Under the pieces are notes generated by a model that was not told the origin of the DNA, did not search any database, and worked only from the letters and a program-made list of their open reading frames with translations. Below, piece after piece: positions 7,701 to 15,901 of a stretch of 46,572 bases of DNA (position 1 is its first letter; the number at the start of each line of letters is the position of its first letter). Both the position numbers and the translations under genes were made by a program. Source of the DNA: an uncultured Selenomonadales bacterium (GTDB taxonomy: Bacteria; Bacillota; Negativicutes; Selenomonadales; Selenomonadaceae); assembly GCA_946407095.1 (NCBI GenBank), contig CAMJMR010000016.1, forward strand, positions 1 to 46,572. The letters run 5' to 3'.

Positions 7701-7713
7701 TTGCCGATAAGTT

Positions 7714-9462
7714 TTAGTATTGGAATTTCTGGAGCGAGGTCTGGAGGTCTTGAGCGAGGCGAGCGAGTTCATCTGCCGCCGAGGAAATTTCTTCTGCTGA
7801 GGCGGATTGTTGTTGTGCCGCCGCCGAGACGCTTTCCATTTCCTTCGACACGCCGACACCCTTATCCAAAATCTTTTCGGAGCGGTCGCGAATCGTGTAG
7901 GTAAGTTTCTCGACTTCCTTAAGGTCGTTGATCATTCGCTTGGCTTCCTTGTCGACGTTGTCGGAGGCTTCGCGGATGCTGTCGAACGTCGAGCGCAACC
8001 TTTCAACCGACTGCGTGCCCGTGCGGACAGCGGAAGTGCCTTTCTGCATGGAGTCGACGGCGGCCGTCGTATCGGCTTGGATATCGCCGATAAGCGTGCC
8101 AATCTTTTGCGCGGCCTCTTGAGACTCTTCGGCGAGCTTGCGAACTTCTTCGGAGACGACTGCAAAGCCTCTGCCGTGTTCGCCTGCGCGGGCGGCTTCG
8201 ATAGCGGCGTTCAAGGCGAGCAAGTTGGTTTGCTCTGCGATGCCGCTGATTGCTTCAACGATTTGACCGATTTCTTGCGAACGTTTGCCGAGTTTGTCGA
8301 CGGTCTGAGCCGAGTCATTAACAATCTTTTCGACGCTGATAATCTGATTGACGGCAGTTTCGACGGCTTCAGTACCGGCGGCGGCCTCATCAGTGGCGGT
8401 GGCAACGTGAGCCGAAACTTTGTCGGCGGTCTTGGCGAGGTTGTCGATTGATTCAAGCGCGTTGTTTATGGCGTCCATAGCGTCATTGACGTAGCTTTGT
8501 TGTTCGACAACTGCGCCCGCCGAATTGGTGACGGATTGGGCAACCTGTTCGGACGCTTGCGCGCTTTGGTGAGCCGAGGCGGTGAGTTCTTGCGAAGACG
8601 CCGCGAATTGGCTGGAAGAGTTGCTTGTCTGCTGAATCAGCTTGCTGATAGCCACGCGCATTTCGCGGACGGCAAGAGCCATTGAGCCGAATTCGTCTGC
8701 GCGGTCTGCGTCGAGCAAGTCGGTGCGGCGGAAGTCGCCGTCTTTGAGCAGGTGCAGAGCCTTGACCACGTTTTCAAGCGGGTTGGTGACGGCCTTGGTG
8801 ATGGACATGCTGAAGAAAATCAAAAGCACGAACGTGCCGCCAATGACGATGAACAGGTTGCGAATGGAGCCTTCAACCGCCTCGTCGCTGGCCTTAATCG
8901 CGTTGTCCGAATCTTGGTAAGCTTTTTGCTGAATAACCAAAATGGCTTCACTGGTCGAGACGGCGTAGGGCATGACTTCTTTCTGATAAAAGTCCATGGC
9001 GGAATTTCTGTGCGCGGCAATGGTCGGGACGTCTGCGCCTATGGGCGAACGCATTTGCGTCAACTTGTCGCCGCCTTCTTTGAATTTCTGCCATTCGCGT
9101 TTTGCGGCGTCAATCTGCGCGCGAGCCTGCGCGTCGTCTTTAACTATGGTTTCGTATATGGCGAGGGATTCTTCCAACTCTTTGACTGCGCCGTTGTATT
9201 TGTCGATACGGGATTGGAGCAGAGAGGCATCCGTCGTCATAGGCAGCAAGATGGCTTGCACCTGTGCATAGCGCACGGCATGACGGCAACGACCGACTTC
9301 AAAGATAGCCTTCAAGTAATTCTGACTTATCAAGTCCAAGTTATTTTTGGCGTTCGAGACGGCATTGTAGCCGACGGCACCGACGACGATCAATCCTATG
9401 AACGCGACGATATTAAGCAACAGCAACTTGTACGCCACGCGCATGTTGTTTAACCATGACAT
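7714..9462 (-). CDS. Methyl-accepting chemotaxis protein
   Basis: A 582-residue inner-membrane chemoreceptor. TM1 is at about 11-33 ([20 protein letters not shown]). A roughly 150-residue helical outer domain of the four-helix-bundle sensor type follows. TM2 is at about 193-214 ([19 protein letters not shown]), then a HAMP domain ([20 protein letters not shown]) to about 270. The signalling coiled coil runs to the end, with the hallmark hairpin tip [20 protein letters not shown] and [16 protein letters not shown]. Its ligand is not predictable. It passes signals to CheA/CheW, none of which are in the window. AGGAGGAAGA precedes the ATG. It has a long 5' leader with strong secondary structure and its own consensus promoter (see 9497-9725), which is unusual for a chemoreceptor. 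Confidence 0.95.
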   Translation of the reverse strand: MSWLNNMRVAYKLLLLNIVAFIGLIVVGAVGYNAVSNAKNNLDLISQNYLKAIFEVGRCRHAVRYAQVQAILLPMTTDASLLQSRIDKYNGAVKELEESLAIYETIVKDDAQARAQIDAAKREWQKFKEGGDKLTQMRSPIGADVPTIAAHRNSAMDFYQKEVMPYAVSTSEAILVIQQKAYQDSDNAIKASDEAVEGSIRNLFIVIGGTFVLLIFFSMSITKAVTNPLENVVKALHLLKDGDFRRTDLLDADRADEFGSMALAVREMRVAISKLIQQTSNSSSQFAASSQELTASAHQSAQASEQVAQSVTNSAGAVVEQQSYVNDAMDAINNALESIDNLAKTADKVSAHVATATDEAAAGTEAVETAVNQIISVEKIVNDSAQTVDKLGKRSQEIGQIVEAISGIAEQTNLLALNAAIEAARAGEHGRGFAVVSEEVRKLAEESQEAAQKIGTLIGDIQADTTAAVDSMQKGTSAVRTGTQSVERLRSTFDSIREASDNVDKEAKRMINDLKEVEKLTYTIRDRSEKILDKGVGVSKEMESVSAAAQQQSASAEEISSAADELARLAQDLQTSLQKFQY

Positions 9463-9496
9463 AAAAAATCTTCCTCCTTATCTTGGCGGAATAAAA

Positions 9497-9690
9497 AAAT
9501 TTTTTTGCGCTTGAGACTTTACGGCAAGAGCGTTCGTCCCTCCGACCGCCGATCTCAACTTGTGAACGTCCCGCGCAGGGTTCCCTTGACGGGCATGACC
9601 TTCCGCCGTTCGAGCGGTAGTTTGCTTTGCGGAAATTGTCTATATTCTGCCCCCTCCCGAAAGCGTTCCTTTCCGTGTTTTTCCGTAGCG
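9497..9690 (-). ncRNA. Candidate structured leader RNA of the chemoreceptor gene
   Basis: Read on the minus strand, the roughly 190-base leader folds into three clear stems. Positions 9601-9634 are TTCCGC/GCGGAA with an inner CCGCTCGAACGG hairpin. Positions 9569-9594 are GCCCG/CGGGA enclosing AGGGAACCCT. Positions 9511-9558 are TTGAGA/TCTCAA plus CGGC/GCCG, close to a run of A then T (9491-9506). GAACGCT occurs twice (9662-9668 and 9529-9535), with the complementary CGTTC at 9564-9568 between them. That would allow two alternative pairings, as in a riboswitch or attenuator. It does not fit the GEMM-I c-di-GMP consensus. The class is unknown and function is inferred only from structure and position. 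Confidence 0.5.
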
Positions 9691-9696
9691 TTTTCG

Positions 9697-9725
9697 ATTG
9701 TAGTTTAACGTAAAAGGAATGTCAA
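9697..9725 (-). promoter_or_regulatory. Sigma-70 promoter of the chemoreceptor leader
   Basis: On the minus strand: TTGACA (9725-9720), 17 bases, TACAAT (9702-9697). It predicts transcription from about 9690, giving a leader of about 230 bases before the ATG at 9462. Confidence 0.7.
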
Positions 9726-9814
9726 ATTAATTGCGCCGCCGCGTCAACCAAAGTGACGGCATAATCAGTCTTCGCTATGATAGCATAAGCGGCGGCATTT
9801 AGTCTAGGATTTTG

Positions 9815-9852
9815 TAAAAAAAATGACGGTCAGGGAAATTTTCCTCAACCGT
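9815..9852 (-). terminator. Terminator after cbiK
   Basis: On the minus strand ACGGT (9852-9848) pairs with ACCGT (9830-9826) around an inner AGG/CCT stem, followed by CATTTTTTTT. The remaining bases between here and the chemoreceptor promoter hold a GC-rich inverted repeat (GCCGCCGC near 9733, GCGGCGGC near 9789) of unknown role. Confidence 0.65.
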
Positions 9853-9873
9853 TGCAAATTTTTTTGTCGACAA

Positions 9874-10857
9874 TCACTTATTCAAGGCGTCCCAAGCCTC
9901 GTTGGCACGTTCGACGAAAATGTCGCGTATGCGTTTGCTTTCGCCGAGCCCGTGCAGTTTCGTTGTGACAGTGAAGCCCATGCCTTCCAAAATCTTTTTG
10001 TGCGAGTCTTCTTCGTCGCCCGCCATATCGTTGTTGGCGTGGTCTCCCGCGACCATCATTAGCGGCATCAAGACGATTTTGTCGACCTTGTGCATTTTGA
10101 GCTTACCGGCGAAGTCCTCCAGGCGCGGCCAGCCTTCGACGGTGTAAATGTGTACGTCGTTGCGTTTCATTTCTCTCAGCTTGTTCTGCATGACCGAATA
10201 GTAAGCGTTCGACGGGTCGGGCGTGCCGTGCGCCATAAGCAGGACTGCCGTGCCCTTTTTGCGTTTCGGCAGGTGGATTGTCTCCATAACCTGCTTAACG
10301 TCATCGCGCTGATTTTCTTGCCCTTGCCAATACATCAGCGGCGTACCCAACGACATAGCCTTGAATTGCGATTTGTATTCGTGGAACAGAGCCACGTCAT
10401 ACTTGTACTCAATGCCGGGGATGACGTCAAGCGAAACCATAGCCACCCGCGTGTAGCCCTCGCGCATGAGGTGCTTAAGCGTTTCTTCGGGCGTCATGTA
10501 GTCGCAAGAGCCTTCCTGCTCGGCGATGTGCTTAATGACGATATGGCTGGTGAATGCCGTGAAAACTTTGGCATTCGGGTGCGCGGCTTGAATGGCGGCG
10601 GCAGTGGCGTCGATTGCTTTGGCGCGTTGGTCTTTGAAGGTCGTCCCGAAGCTTAGCACGACGATAGCGTCCTTGTCGGCGCGATTCTGCATTTCGGGAT
10701 TCTTGTAGCTGAGGACGCCGATTTGCGTTGCCATCTTCAGCGCGAAGGGCGGGTTGGCTACCTCGTCGTTAAGCTGATAGGCGGCGTCGGTGGGCGCGGC
10801 TATAAACAAACTTGAACACGCCACACTCACCGCCAAAAATTTTTTCCAATGCTTCAC
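9874..10857 (-). CDS. cbiK: Sirohydrochlorin cobaltochelatase, exported type
   Basis: A 327-residue anaerobic cobaltochelatase that inserts cobalt into sirohydrochlorin in B12 synthesis. It has an N-terminal signal peptide (Lys-rich start, hydrophobic AVSVACSSLFIAAP, cleavage near Thr-Asp-Ala-Ala). The mature part has AIVVLSFGTTF at the N-lobe, VAMVSLDVIPGIEY, then the metal-binding histidines in LMAHGTPDPSNAYY and MMVAGDHANNDMAG. CbiK is normally cytoplasmic; exported forms are known in Desulfovibrio (CbiKP), where haem or metal binding was proposed. With no other cbi genes here, it may act as a metal or tetrapyrrole handler in the periplasm. GAGGAGGAA precedes the ATG. A tandem heptamer array lies just upstream. 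Confidence 0.92.
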   Translation of the reverse strand: MKHWKKFLAVSVACSSLFIAAPTDAAYQLNDEVANPPFALKMATQIGVLSYKNPEMQNRADKDAIVVLSFGTTFKDQRAKAIDATAAAIQAAHPNAKVFTAFTSHIVIKHIAEQEGSCDYMTPEETLKHLMREGYTRVAMVSLDVIPGIEYKYDVALFHEYKSQFKAMSLGTPLMYWQGQENQRDDVKQVMETIHLPKRKKGTAVLLMAHGTPDPSNAYYSVMQNKLREMKRNDVHIYTVEGWPRLEDFAGKLKMHKVDKIVLMPLMMVAGDHANNDMAGDEEDSHKKILEGMGFTVTTKLHGLGESKRIRDIFVERANEAWDALNK

Positions 10858-10885
10858 TGAAATTCCTCCTCGTATTTAATTTTTT

Positions 10886-10931
10886 CTAGTCCCTAGTCCC
10901 TAGTCCCTAGTCCCTAGTTCCCAGTTCCTAG
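10886..10931. repeat. Tandem heptamer array (CTAGTCC)n
   Basis: About six and a half copies of CTAGTCC, the last two degenerate (CTAGTTC, CCAGTTC). It lies between the divergent cbiK and dnaN genes, in the likely cbiK leader/promoter region. The same heptamer appears inside the mqnE coding sequence at 22387-22412. Confidence 0.9.
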
Positions 10932-10989
10932 CATTGCTCATACATTTCATTGCCGAGGAGGCTTATAAATTTTATACCGCCACAGAAAA

Positions 10990-11018
10990 TTGTCAAACTC
11001 TTGCGAATGCTGTACAAT
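10990..11018 (+). promoter_or_regulatory. dnaN promoter
   Basis: TTGTCA (10990-10995), 17 bases, TACAAT (11013-11018); the predicted start is about 25 bases before the dnaN ATG. CAAGGAGG (11036-11043) is the ribosome binding site. Confidence 0.75.
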
Positions 11019-11050
11019 GACGCGGCATTTCTATCAAGGAGGCTTTTTTT

Positions 11051-12154
11051 ATGAAATTCACCTGTTATAAGAATGAGTTGGTCGAGGCGTTGCAGTTCAC
11101 AATTCGAGCCGTCGCCGTCAAACCTCAAACGCCCGTCCTCGCGGGCATTTACCTCAAGGCGGAAGGCTCCATGCTTGAATTGCAAGCGAATAATTTCTTC
11201 ACGGGCATAATCACGCGCATTCCCGTCAATACCGAAGAATCCGGCGAAGTCGTAGTAAGCGGCAAGCGTTTTCAAGAATTCGTTCGCAATTTGCCCGAAA
11301 GCACGGCTACTTTTTACACCTTGGACAACACTTTGATTATGGAATCGGGCGGCGCGAACGTCGAACTTTTGACTATGACGGCGAACGATTTCCCGAAGAT
11401 AAAGACACCTGACACGGTGTTTTCGTTCAAAATCCGCACGACCGTGCTTAAGGATTTGATTCGGCGCACAGTCTTTGCCGTCGGCAAGGATGAGACGCGC
11501 CCGATATTCACGGGCTGCTGTTTTGAAATTAAGGGCGATAAAATTTCACTTGTCGCTACCAATGCGCATCGTCTTGCCTTGGCGACCGAACAACTCTCCG
11601 AAAGCTACGACGAGTGCTCCTTCGTAGTGCCTGCCGAGACTCTGCGCGGGATCATGATGCGAATAGACCCTGAAGACATCGACAATTTCGTAACAGTAAA
11701 ATATTCGTCGCGCTTCCTTACTTTCTCGTTTGATAACGTCTTCGTGAACTCGCGGCTTATCGAAGGCGTATTCCCTCCCTACGACAAAGTCATTCCGTCT
11801 TCGAGCACGACGCATATCAGAATCCGTACCGCTGAACTTAAGCGCGTCGTCGAATTCATTGCGCTCATGTCGAAGGAAACTGAATACAACACCGTTAAGC
11901 TGATTATTGACAGCAACAACATAGAAATTTCGTCCAATTCGCCCGAAGTCGGCGGAGCAAAGTGGAACGTCGAAGCGGAAGTCAGCGGCGAACGTCTGGT
12001 CATTTCCTTCAACGTCGATTACATTGCCGATGTGTTGCGTGTTATCGATTCTGAATACGTGCACATTGAGATGAACGACCGCTACAGCCCCGCCGCCTTC
12101 ACCGAGCCCGGCAACGATAAGTATATCTACATTGCCACGCCCGTCCGCACTTAA
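11051..12154 (+). CDS. dnaN: DNA polymerase III sliding clamp (beta subunit)
   Basis: A 367-residue DNA clamp that rings DNA as a dimer and holds the replicative polymerase and many repair enzymes. The three repeated clamp domains are recognisable: 1-120 (KFTCYKNELVEALQFTIRAV, TPVLAGIYL), 125-245 (RPIFTGCCFEI, VATNAHRLALA) and 250-367. NAHRLA is the well-known domain-2 motif near the ligand pocket. The C-terminus reads YIATPVRT where most clamps end with M-P-M/V-R-L. It has its own promoter and overlaps recF by one base (TAATG). The usual upstream partner dnaA is not here; cbiK lies on the opposite strand instead. Confidence 0.96.
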   Translation: MKFTCYKNELVEALQFTIRAVAVKPQTPVLAGIYLKAEGSMLELQANNFFTGIITRIPVNTEESGEVVVSGKRFQEFVRNLPESTATFYTLDNTLIMESGGANVELLTMTANDFPKIKTPDTVFSFKIRTTVLKDLIRRTVFAVGKDETRPIFTGCCFEIKGDKISLVATNAHRLALATEQLSESYDECSFVVPAETLRGIMMRIDPEDIDNFVTVKYSSRFLTFSFDNVFVNSRLIEGVFPPYDKVIPSSSTTHIRIRTAELKRVVEFIALMSKETEYNTVKLIIDSNNIEISSNSPEVGGAKWNVEAEVSGERLVISFNVDYIADVLRVIDSEYVHIEMNDRYSPAAFTEPGNDKYIYIATPVRT

Positions 12155-13242
12155 TGCACGCCGCCGAAATTTCGTTGAAGGATTGGCGCAACCTTGCCGA
12201 CGTCTGCTTTTGCCCCGATGCCGCGATAAATATTTTCCTCGGCAACAACGCGCAGGGCAAAACCAATATCCTTGAGGCGATTAACTTTGCGTCACTGTTG
12301 CGCTCGCGGGCGGGCAAGGAGTCCGAATTGATTCGTTGGGGACAAGCCGCCGCGCTTTTGCGAATCGGCTACGTCAAGGCAGGCGTCTCTCACGAATTGG
12401 CGATTGAAGTTTCTGCTGAGCGACCGCGCAGGATTTTGCTCGACGCCAACCCGATTCGTCCCCGCGAATTAATCGGCAAGCTCAATTCGGTATTCTTTTC
12501 GCCCGAAGATTTATTCATGTTCAAAGGCTCGCCGTCGACGCGCAGAAAGTTTTTGGACGCGCAAATCGCTCAAGCCGTGCCGATTTTTTTTCTGGAGCTG
12601 ACGAAATACACTCGGCTGGTGGAATTGCGCAACGCCCTGCTAAAAAAAATTCGTGAAGGCTCGGCGCAAGCGGAGGAACTTGACCTTTGGGACGAACAGC
12701 TTGCCGACGCCGCCGACAAAGTCATAAGCAAGCGACTCAACGCCGTCGAAAAGCTGAACGGCTTGGCGAACGCAATGCAACAAAAAATGTCCGCGCAGGC
12801 AGAAGATTTGTCGATAATCTACGACCTGCGCGGACTTTCTGTGCGCGAAAACATTGCGGCGAACTTTCTGCAGACGTTGCGGGCACGCCGCTTTGAAGAC
12901 GTTCGGCGCGGCACGACAAGCATAGGCGCACACCTCGACGATTTAAAATTCTTCGTCAACGGGCATGAGCTGAAACTTTTCGGCTCGCAAGGACAACTGC
13001 GCACCGCCGCCTTGGCACTGAAACTTTCCGAATTGCAATTCCTCAAGACGGAAACGGGCGAATACCCTTTGTTGCTCCTCGACGACGTGATGAGCGAATT
13101 GGATGCGACGCGCCGCGAACTGTTGCTTGAATTCCTCAGCCGCGAAGGCATTCAGACGCTGATAACCGCGACCGACAAAGCGTATTTCCCGACGCGCCCT
13201 TTCGGGAAAATTTTTTTCGTCAAGACGGGCACTCTGTCTTAG
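12154..13242 (+). CDS. recF: DNA replication and repair protein RecF
   Basis: A 362-residue SMC-like ATPase that loads RecA at gaps together with RecO and RecR. Walker A is GNNAQGKTN near residue 30, typical of RecF. FFSPEDLFMFKGSPSTRRKFLD follows near 112-133. The signature motif FGSQGQLRTAALALK lies near 274, and Walker B LLLLDDVMSELD near 306. A normal-length family member. Its ATG overlaps the dnaN stop, so the two are translated together; no separate ribosome binding site is needed. The conserved dnaN-recF pair is kept although dnaA and gyrB are not adjacent. A family B repeat and a terminator follow. Confidence 0.96.
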   Translation: MHAAEISLKDWRNLADVCFCPDAAINIFLGNNAQGKTNILEAINFASLLRSRAGKESELIRWGQAAALLRIGYVKAGVSHELAIEVSAERPRRILLDANPIRPRELIGKLNSVFFSPEDLFMFKGSPSTRRKFLDAQIAQAVPIFFLELTKYTRLVELRNALLKKIREGSAQAEELDLWDEQLADAADKVISKRLNAVEKLNGLANAMQQKMSAQAEDLSIIYDLRGLSVRENIAANFLQTLRARRFEDVRRGTTSIGAHLDDLKFFVNGHELKLFGSQGQLRTAALALKLSELQFLKTETGEYPLLLLDDVMSELDATRRELLLEFLSREGIQTLITATDKAYFPTRPFGKIFFVKTGTLS

Positions 13243-13255
13243 CGCGGCGATTAGC

Positions 13256-13356
13256 GGGCTAGCAATGCGCAAGCGTTGCGTTCAAGCGCGGGCGGTTAGT
13301 TTCCTCTGCCGCAATGTTGGAGCGCGTCTGCTGTTTGCTACTTTTTAAAAGTAAAG
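13256..13356 (+). repeat. Family B palindromic repeat, copy B3
   Basis: It starts GGCTAGCAATGCGCAAGC and ends with the hairpin GCTACTTTTTAAAAGTAAAGC. The closing stem differs in sequence from other copies (CCGCTTTTAAAGCGG) but keeps its pairing. The bases just before it (GCGCGGCGATTAG) also match the opening of copy B4. No flanking duplication is seen. Confidence 0.7.
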
Positions 13357-13385
13357 CACCATTCATTGTGAGTGGTGCTTTTTCT
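13354..13385. terminator. Terminator between recF and the TadG-like pseudogene
   Basis: AGCACCA pairs with TGGTGCT, followed by TTTTTCT on the plus strand and with AAAAGTAAAG on the other side. It can end both convergent transcripts. Confidence 0.8.
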
Positions 13386-13406
13386 ATTTATCGAACAAGA
13401 TTTCCG

Positions 13407-14981
13407 TCAGTCGGTGCGTATGGCGTCTTCATTCGTGAAGAAATTGTTTATCGAGCGTTTGTCGGCGGTCTCGGTCTCGCGCTCGTTCAAGTAGCTGTAC
13501 TGCGTCATCTTGACCAGTTGGAAGTTGTCGAACACCGATTTAGCAAGCTTGAAGTCGTCCTTGTTGAAGAATTTTACGTTGTCGTCTTCCAAGTAGTTGA
13601 AGTAGTCATGGAAGTACTTATTAACCTTCTCTTTATATGTCTCCGGATCCTTTTCCTTAAGGTAGGCGATTTGTTTCTCGCGGGTGTCAAGCTCCTTTGT
13701 CTCGTCTTCGGGCAAGTTGGCAATCATTTCCTTGACCGCCGTCTCAATCGCCCGATTCATCAAAGCGGGATCCAGGTGCGGGTCTACCGTCGCGTCAATC
13801 GTCTCGTAAGCAACGGTGCCGTCGGCGTTCTTTTTCAGTCTGTATTGCACGTTGCCAAGTTCGTCGACGAACATCGGATTATCGGTGGTCGTGTCGTTAC
13901 CTTGAATGTCGTCTTGATAAATCTTGTAATACTTTTTGGCGTCGCTTATGTTGGCGTAACCGTCTTTCTCCGTGCCGTTATCATAGTACTTGATTGAAAT
14001 TTTATTGGCAACGGACGGGGCGGGGTCTTTGCCGTCGTAAAGCGTAATGCCGTTGAGACTCTTCGGGAGGTAATAAGTCTTGCCGTTCGCGCTGACTTCC
14101 ATGTAAGGCGTCGCGTCGTTTTTCTTCCAGTAGTCGGTGCCGCTGATTTTGGTGTAGCCGTCAACTTGCGCCATAACTTCTGCCGCCGTGCCGTAAACGT
14201 ATTCGGGCGGATGCGTGGCGATGTCGCCCTTCACTTTCAGCAAGAATCTGTTTTTGTATTCGTCTGTCTCGTCAAGCCAGCCGCCTTCGGTGCCGTCGGC
14301 AGAGATTTCTTTGACGCGCCAAACGCCTTGACCTGTCGCTTTGCCGCTGTCGTTTGTGTCGTTGCCGTCGTTGTTGTAGCTCCAGCCGCTCTGGAAATAA
14401 GCAAGCTTGCCTTTTTCTACAGCTTTCTTGCGGGCGAGCCAGCCCGTGCCGGCGTAAGTCCAGCCTTCGTTTTTCTTCTTGCGGAGGGTGTAGTAGTAAT
14501 TAATCTTGCCGTTGCCCGACGCGTAAGCCATCGCTTCAGCCGTCTTCATATCGTCGTTGCTGTACCAGTCGGAATTATTATAAGAGACGGCTTCCGTAAG
14601 AGCGCAAATCGCCAAGTCGCTGTTGCGATGTATTTTTCAACAAGCTGCCCGCCTTGCCTGTAAGTTATCTTCGTGAATTCGGGGTCATCTTTTATTTTAC
14701 TCGGCGCACTTGTCAGCGTGCTTATGTCGTAATAAACATCGTTTTTTTCGTCGTAAACGAAGTCGCCGCCTCTGGTAACGCCGTCGGAATAAGTTTCATT
14801 TTCGTAAGTCTTTAGCATGACGAATTCCTTGGCGATGACGTGGCCGTAGAAATTTTTATCGTTGCCGTTGACGACGACGGGGCTGTTCGGGAAGAAGAAT
14901 ATCCCGCGAAAGTAGGCGTTGAAGTTGATAATCACGGGCAAAGAGTCGCGCACGTGAGAGGCTTCGTTGTAGCCGTTATAG
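13407..14981 (-). pseudogene. Broken paralogue of the TadG-like protein
   Basis: Two frames make one former gene, shifted near 14620-14635. The upstream part reads FFPNSPVVVNGNDKNFYGHV then IAKEFVMLKTY. The downstream part continues with TEAVSYNNSDWYSN and repeated GYTKISGTDYWKK-type Tyr/Lys/Asp-rich stretches. It matches the C-terminal half of the 708-residue protein encoded at 15902-18028: LYYNG against LYYDG, PNSPVV with VIAKEFV, and similar ends NNFFTNEDAIRTD against MFFTKTRASWID. Its 5' half, including the membrane anchor, is missing and an IS element lies at the break. The gene is non-functional as it stands. Confidence 0.75.
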
Positions 14982-14983
14982 TA

Positions 14984-15688
14984 GAGCGTGTTGGTAAACT
15001 CTAGACTTGAATCATGAGGGCAGAGAGAAAAAGAAATTGAGAAAGCAGACAGCTAATTTGTCAAAACGAGTGGCTATGCGTCGACGATTTTTTATCCGCA
15101 AGAAAAAACGTTCGACGACGTTACGCGCCGAGCAAAAAGCTTTGTCGCCAAGAACGGTTTTACCCTCCAGATTCACTTTGTTCAAAAGGGAAGTCGCACA
15201 TTCTGAATCGTGAACTTGTCCGCCGGTCAGCAATAAGCCGATGAGTTGAAAATATTCAGTGACGAGGGCATGAATTTTGGTGTTTTTTCCGCCGCGCGAC
15301 ACGCCTATTGCTTGCTTGCCGTATTTTTTACGAGCCCCAGCGGCGTGCTGATGCACCTTACAGAAGATTGAATCAATTTCAACGAGCAGATATTTTTCCG
15401 TGTCGGCAACTAACGTTTGCAAGATATTTTCGAAAACATCATTAGCGCACCAAAGTCGGAACTTGTGATAAATGCTGTTCCCGTTGCCGAAGTGAGGTGG
15501 TAAATCGCTCCACGCTACTCCTAAAGACAATATCCACAAGATTAAAACTATCGGTGAATTGCTTTTGTAAGGCAGCAGCGTTCGTGGTAAAATGATTTTG
15601 ACATAAGCATTTTCCTTTGGGGATTTTTCAAATTCATTTTACCAAAGAAATTGCTTATGTTTTACTTTTGCACTTTACCAACACGCTC
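14984..15688. mobile_element. Decayed IS5-type insertion sequence, 705 bp
   Basis: Terminal inverted repeats GAGCGTGTTGGTAAA (14984-14998) and its complement (15674-15688) enclose a damaged transposase. A TA duplication flanks both ends (14982-14983 and 15689-15690), as expected for IS5/IS427-type transposition. At 705 bp it is shorter than the usual 800-900 bp, in line with the internal deletion in the transposase. The flanking genes do not rejoin across it, so sequence was lost on the right side after or during insertion. Confidence 0.82.
15012..15539 (-). pseudogene. IS5-family transposase remnant
   Basis: About 175 codons of a DDE transposase. Recognisable blocks are WILSLGVAWSDLPPHFGNGN, then VEIDSIFCKVHQHAAGARKK with the first catalytic Asp, then IGVSRGGKNTKIHALV and LLTGGQVHD. 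KTVLGDKAF with the second Asp is followed directly by ERFFLRIKNRRRIATRFDKL. In intact relatives about 40 residues lie between the last two blocks, so there is an internal in-frame deletion. The N-terminus is also incomplete: in-frame sequence upstream (ILPRTLLPYKSNSP) looks related but has no start. Transposition activity is unlikely. Confidence 0.82.
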
Positions 15689-15825
15689 TAGTGAATTTTA
15701 TACTTCTGCTTTTGCAGTGTCAATTTGAGATTTCAATTATTAATAAAAGTTTCTTTAAAAATTTTCTGCCATTTCTTTGAACAAGATAAAATCAGCCTTG
15801 CGAGTTTCAGATTTGGCAGCCTATT

Positions 15826-15876
15826 ATAAAAAAATCACCTTGCCGCCTGTAATTTTATAATTCAAGCGTCAAGGTG
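15826..15876 (-). terminator. Terminator of the TadG-like gene
   Basis: On the minus strand CACCTTG and CAAGGTG form the stem, followed by ATTTTTTT. The AT-rich stretch between the IS and this terminator (15691-15825) holds nothing else recognisable. Confidence 0.7.
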
Positions 15877-15901
15877 TCAACGAAAAAAGATTTAACTCTG
15901 C

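Noticed and set aside
9497-9690. GEMM-I c-di-GMP riboswitch before the chemoreceptor
   Set aside because: GCAAAGC is present, but the CACAGGGCAAACC and GGUAGC core segments are missing.
10860-11050. Replication origin upstream of dnaN
   Set aside because: No cluster of DnaA boxes was seen; the region is short and is explained by the heptamer array and the dnaN promoter.
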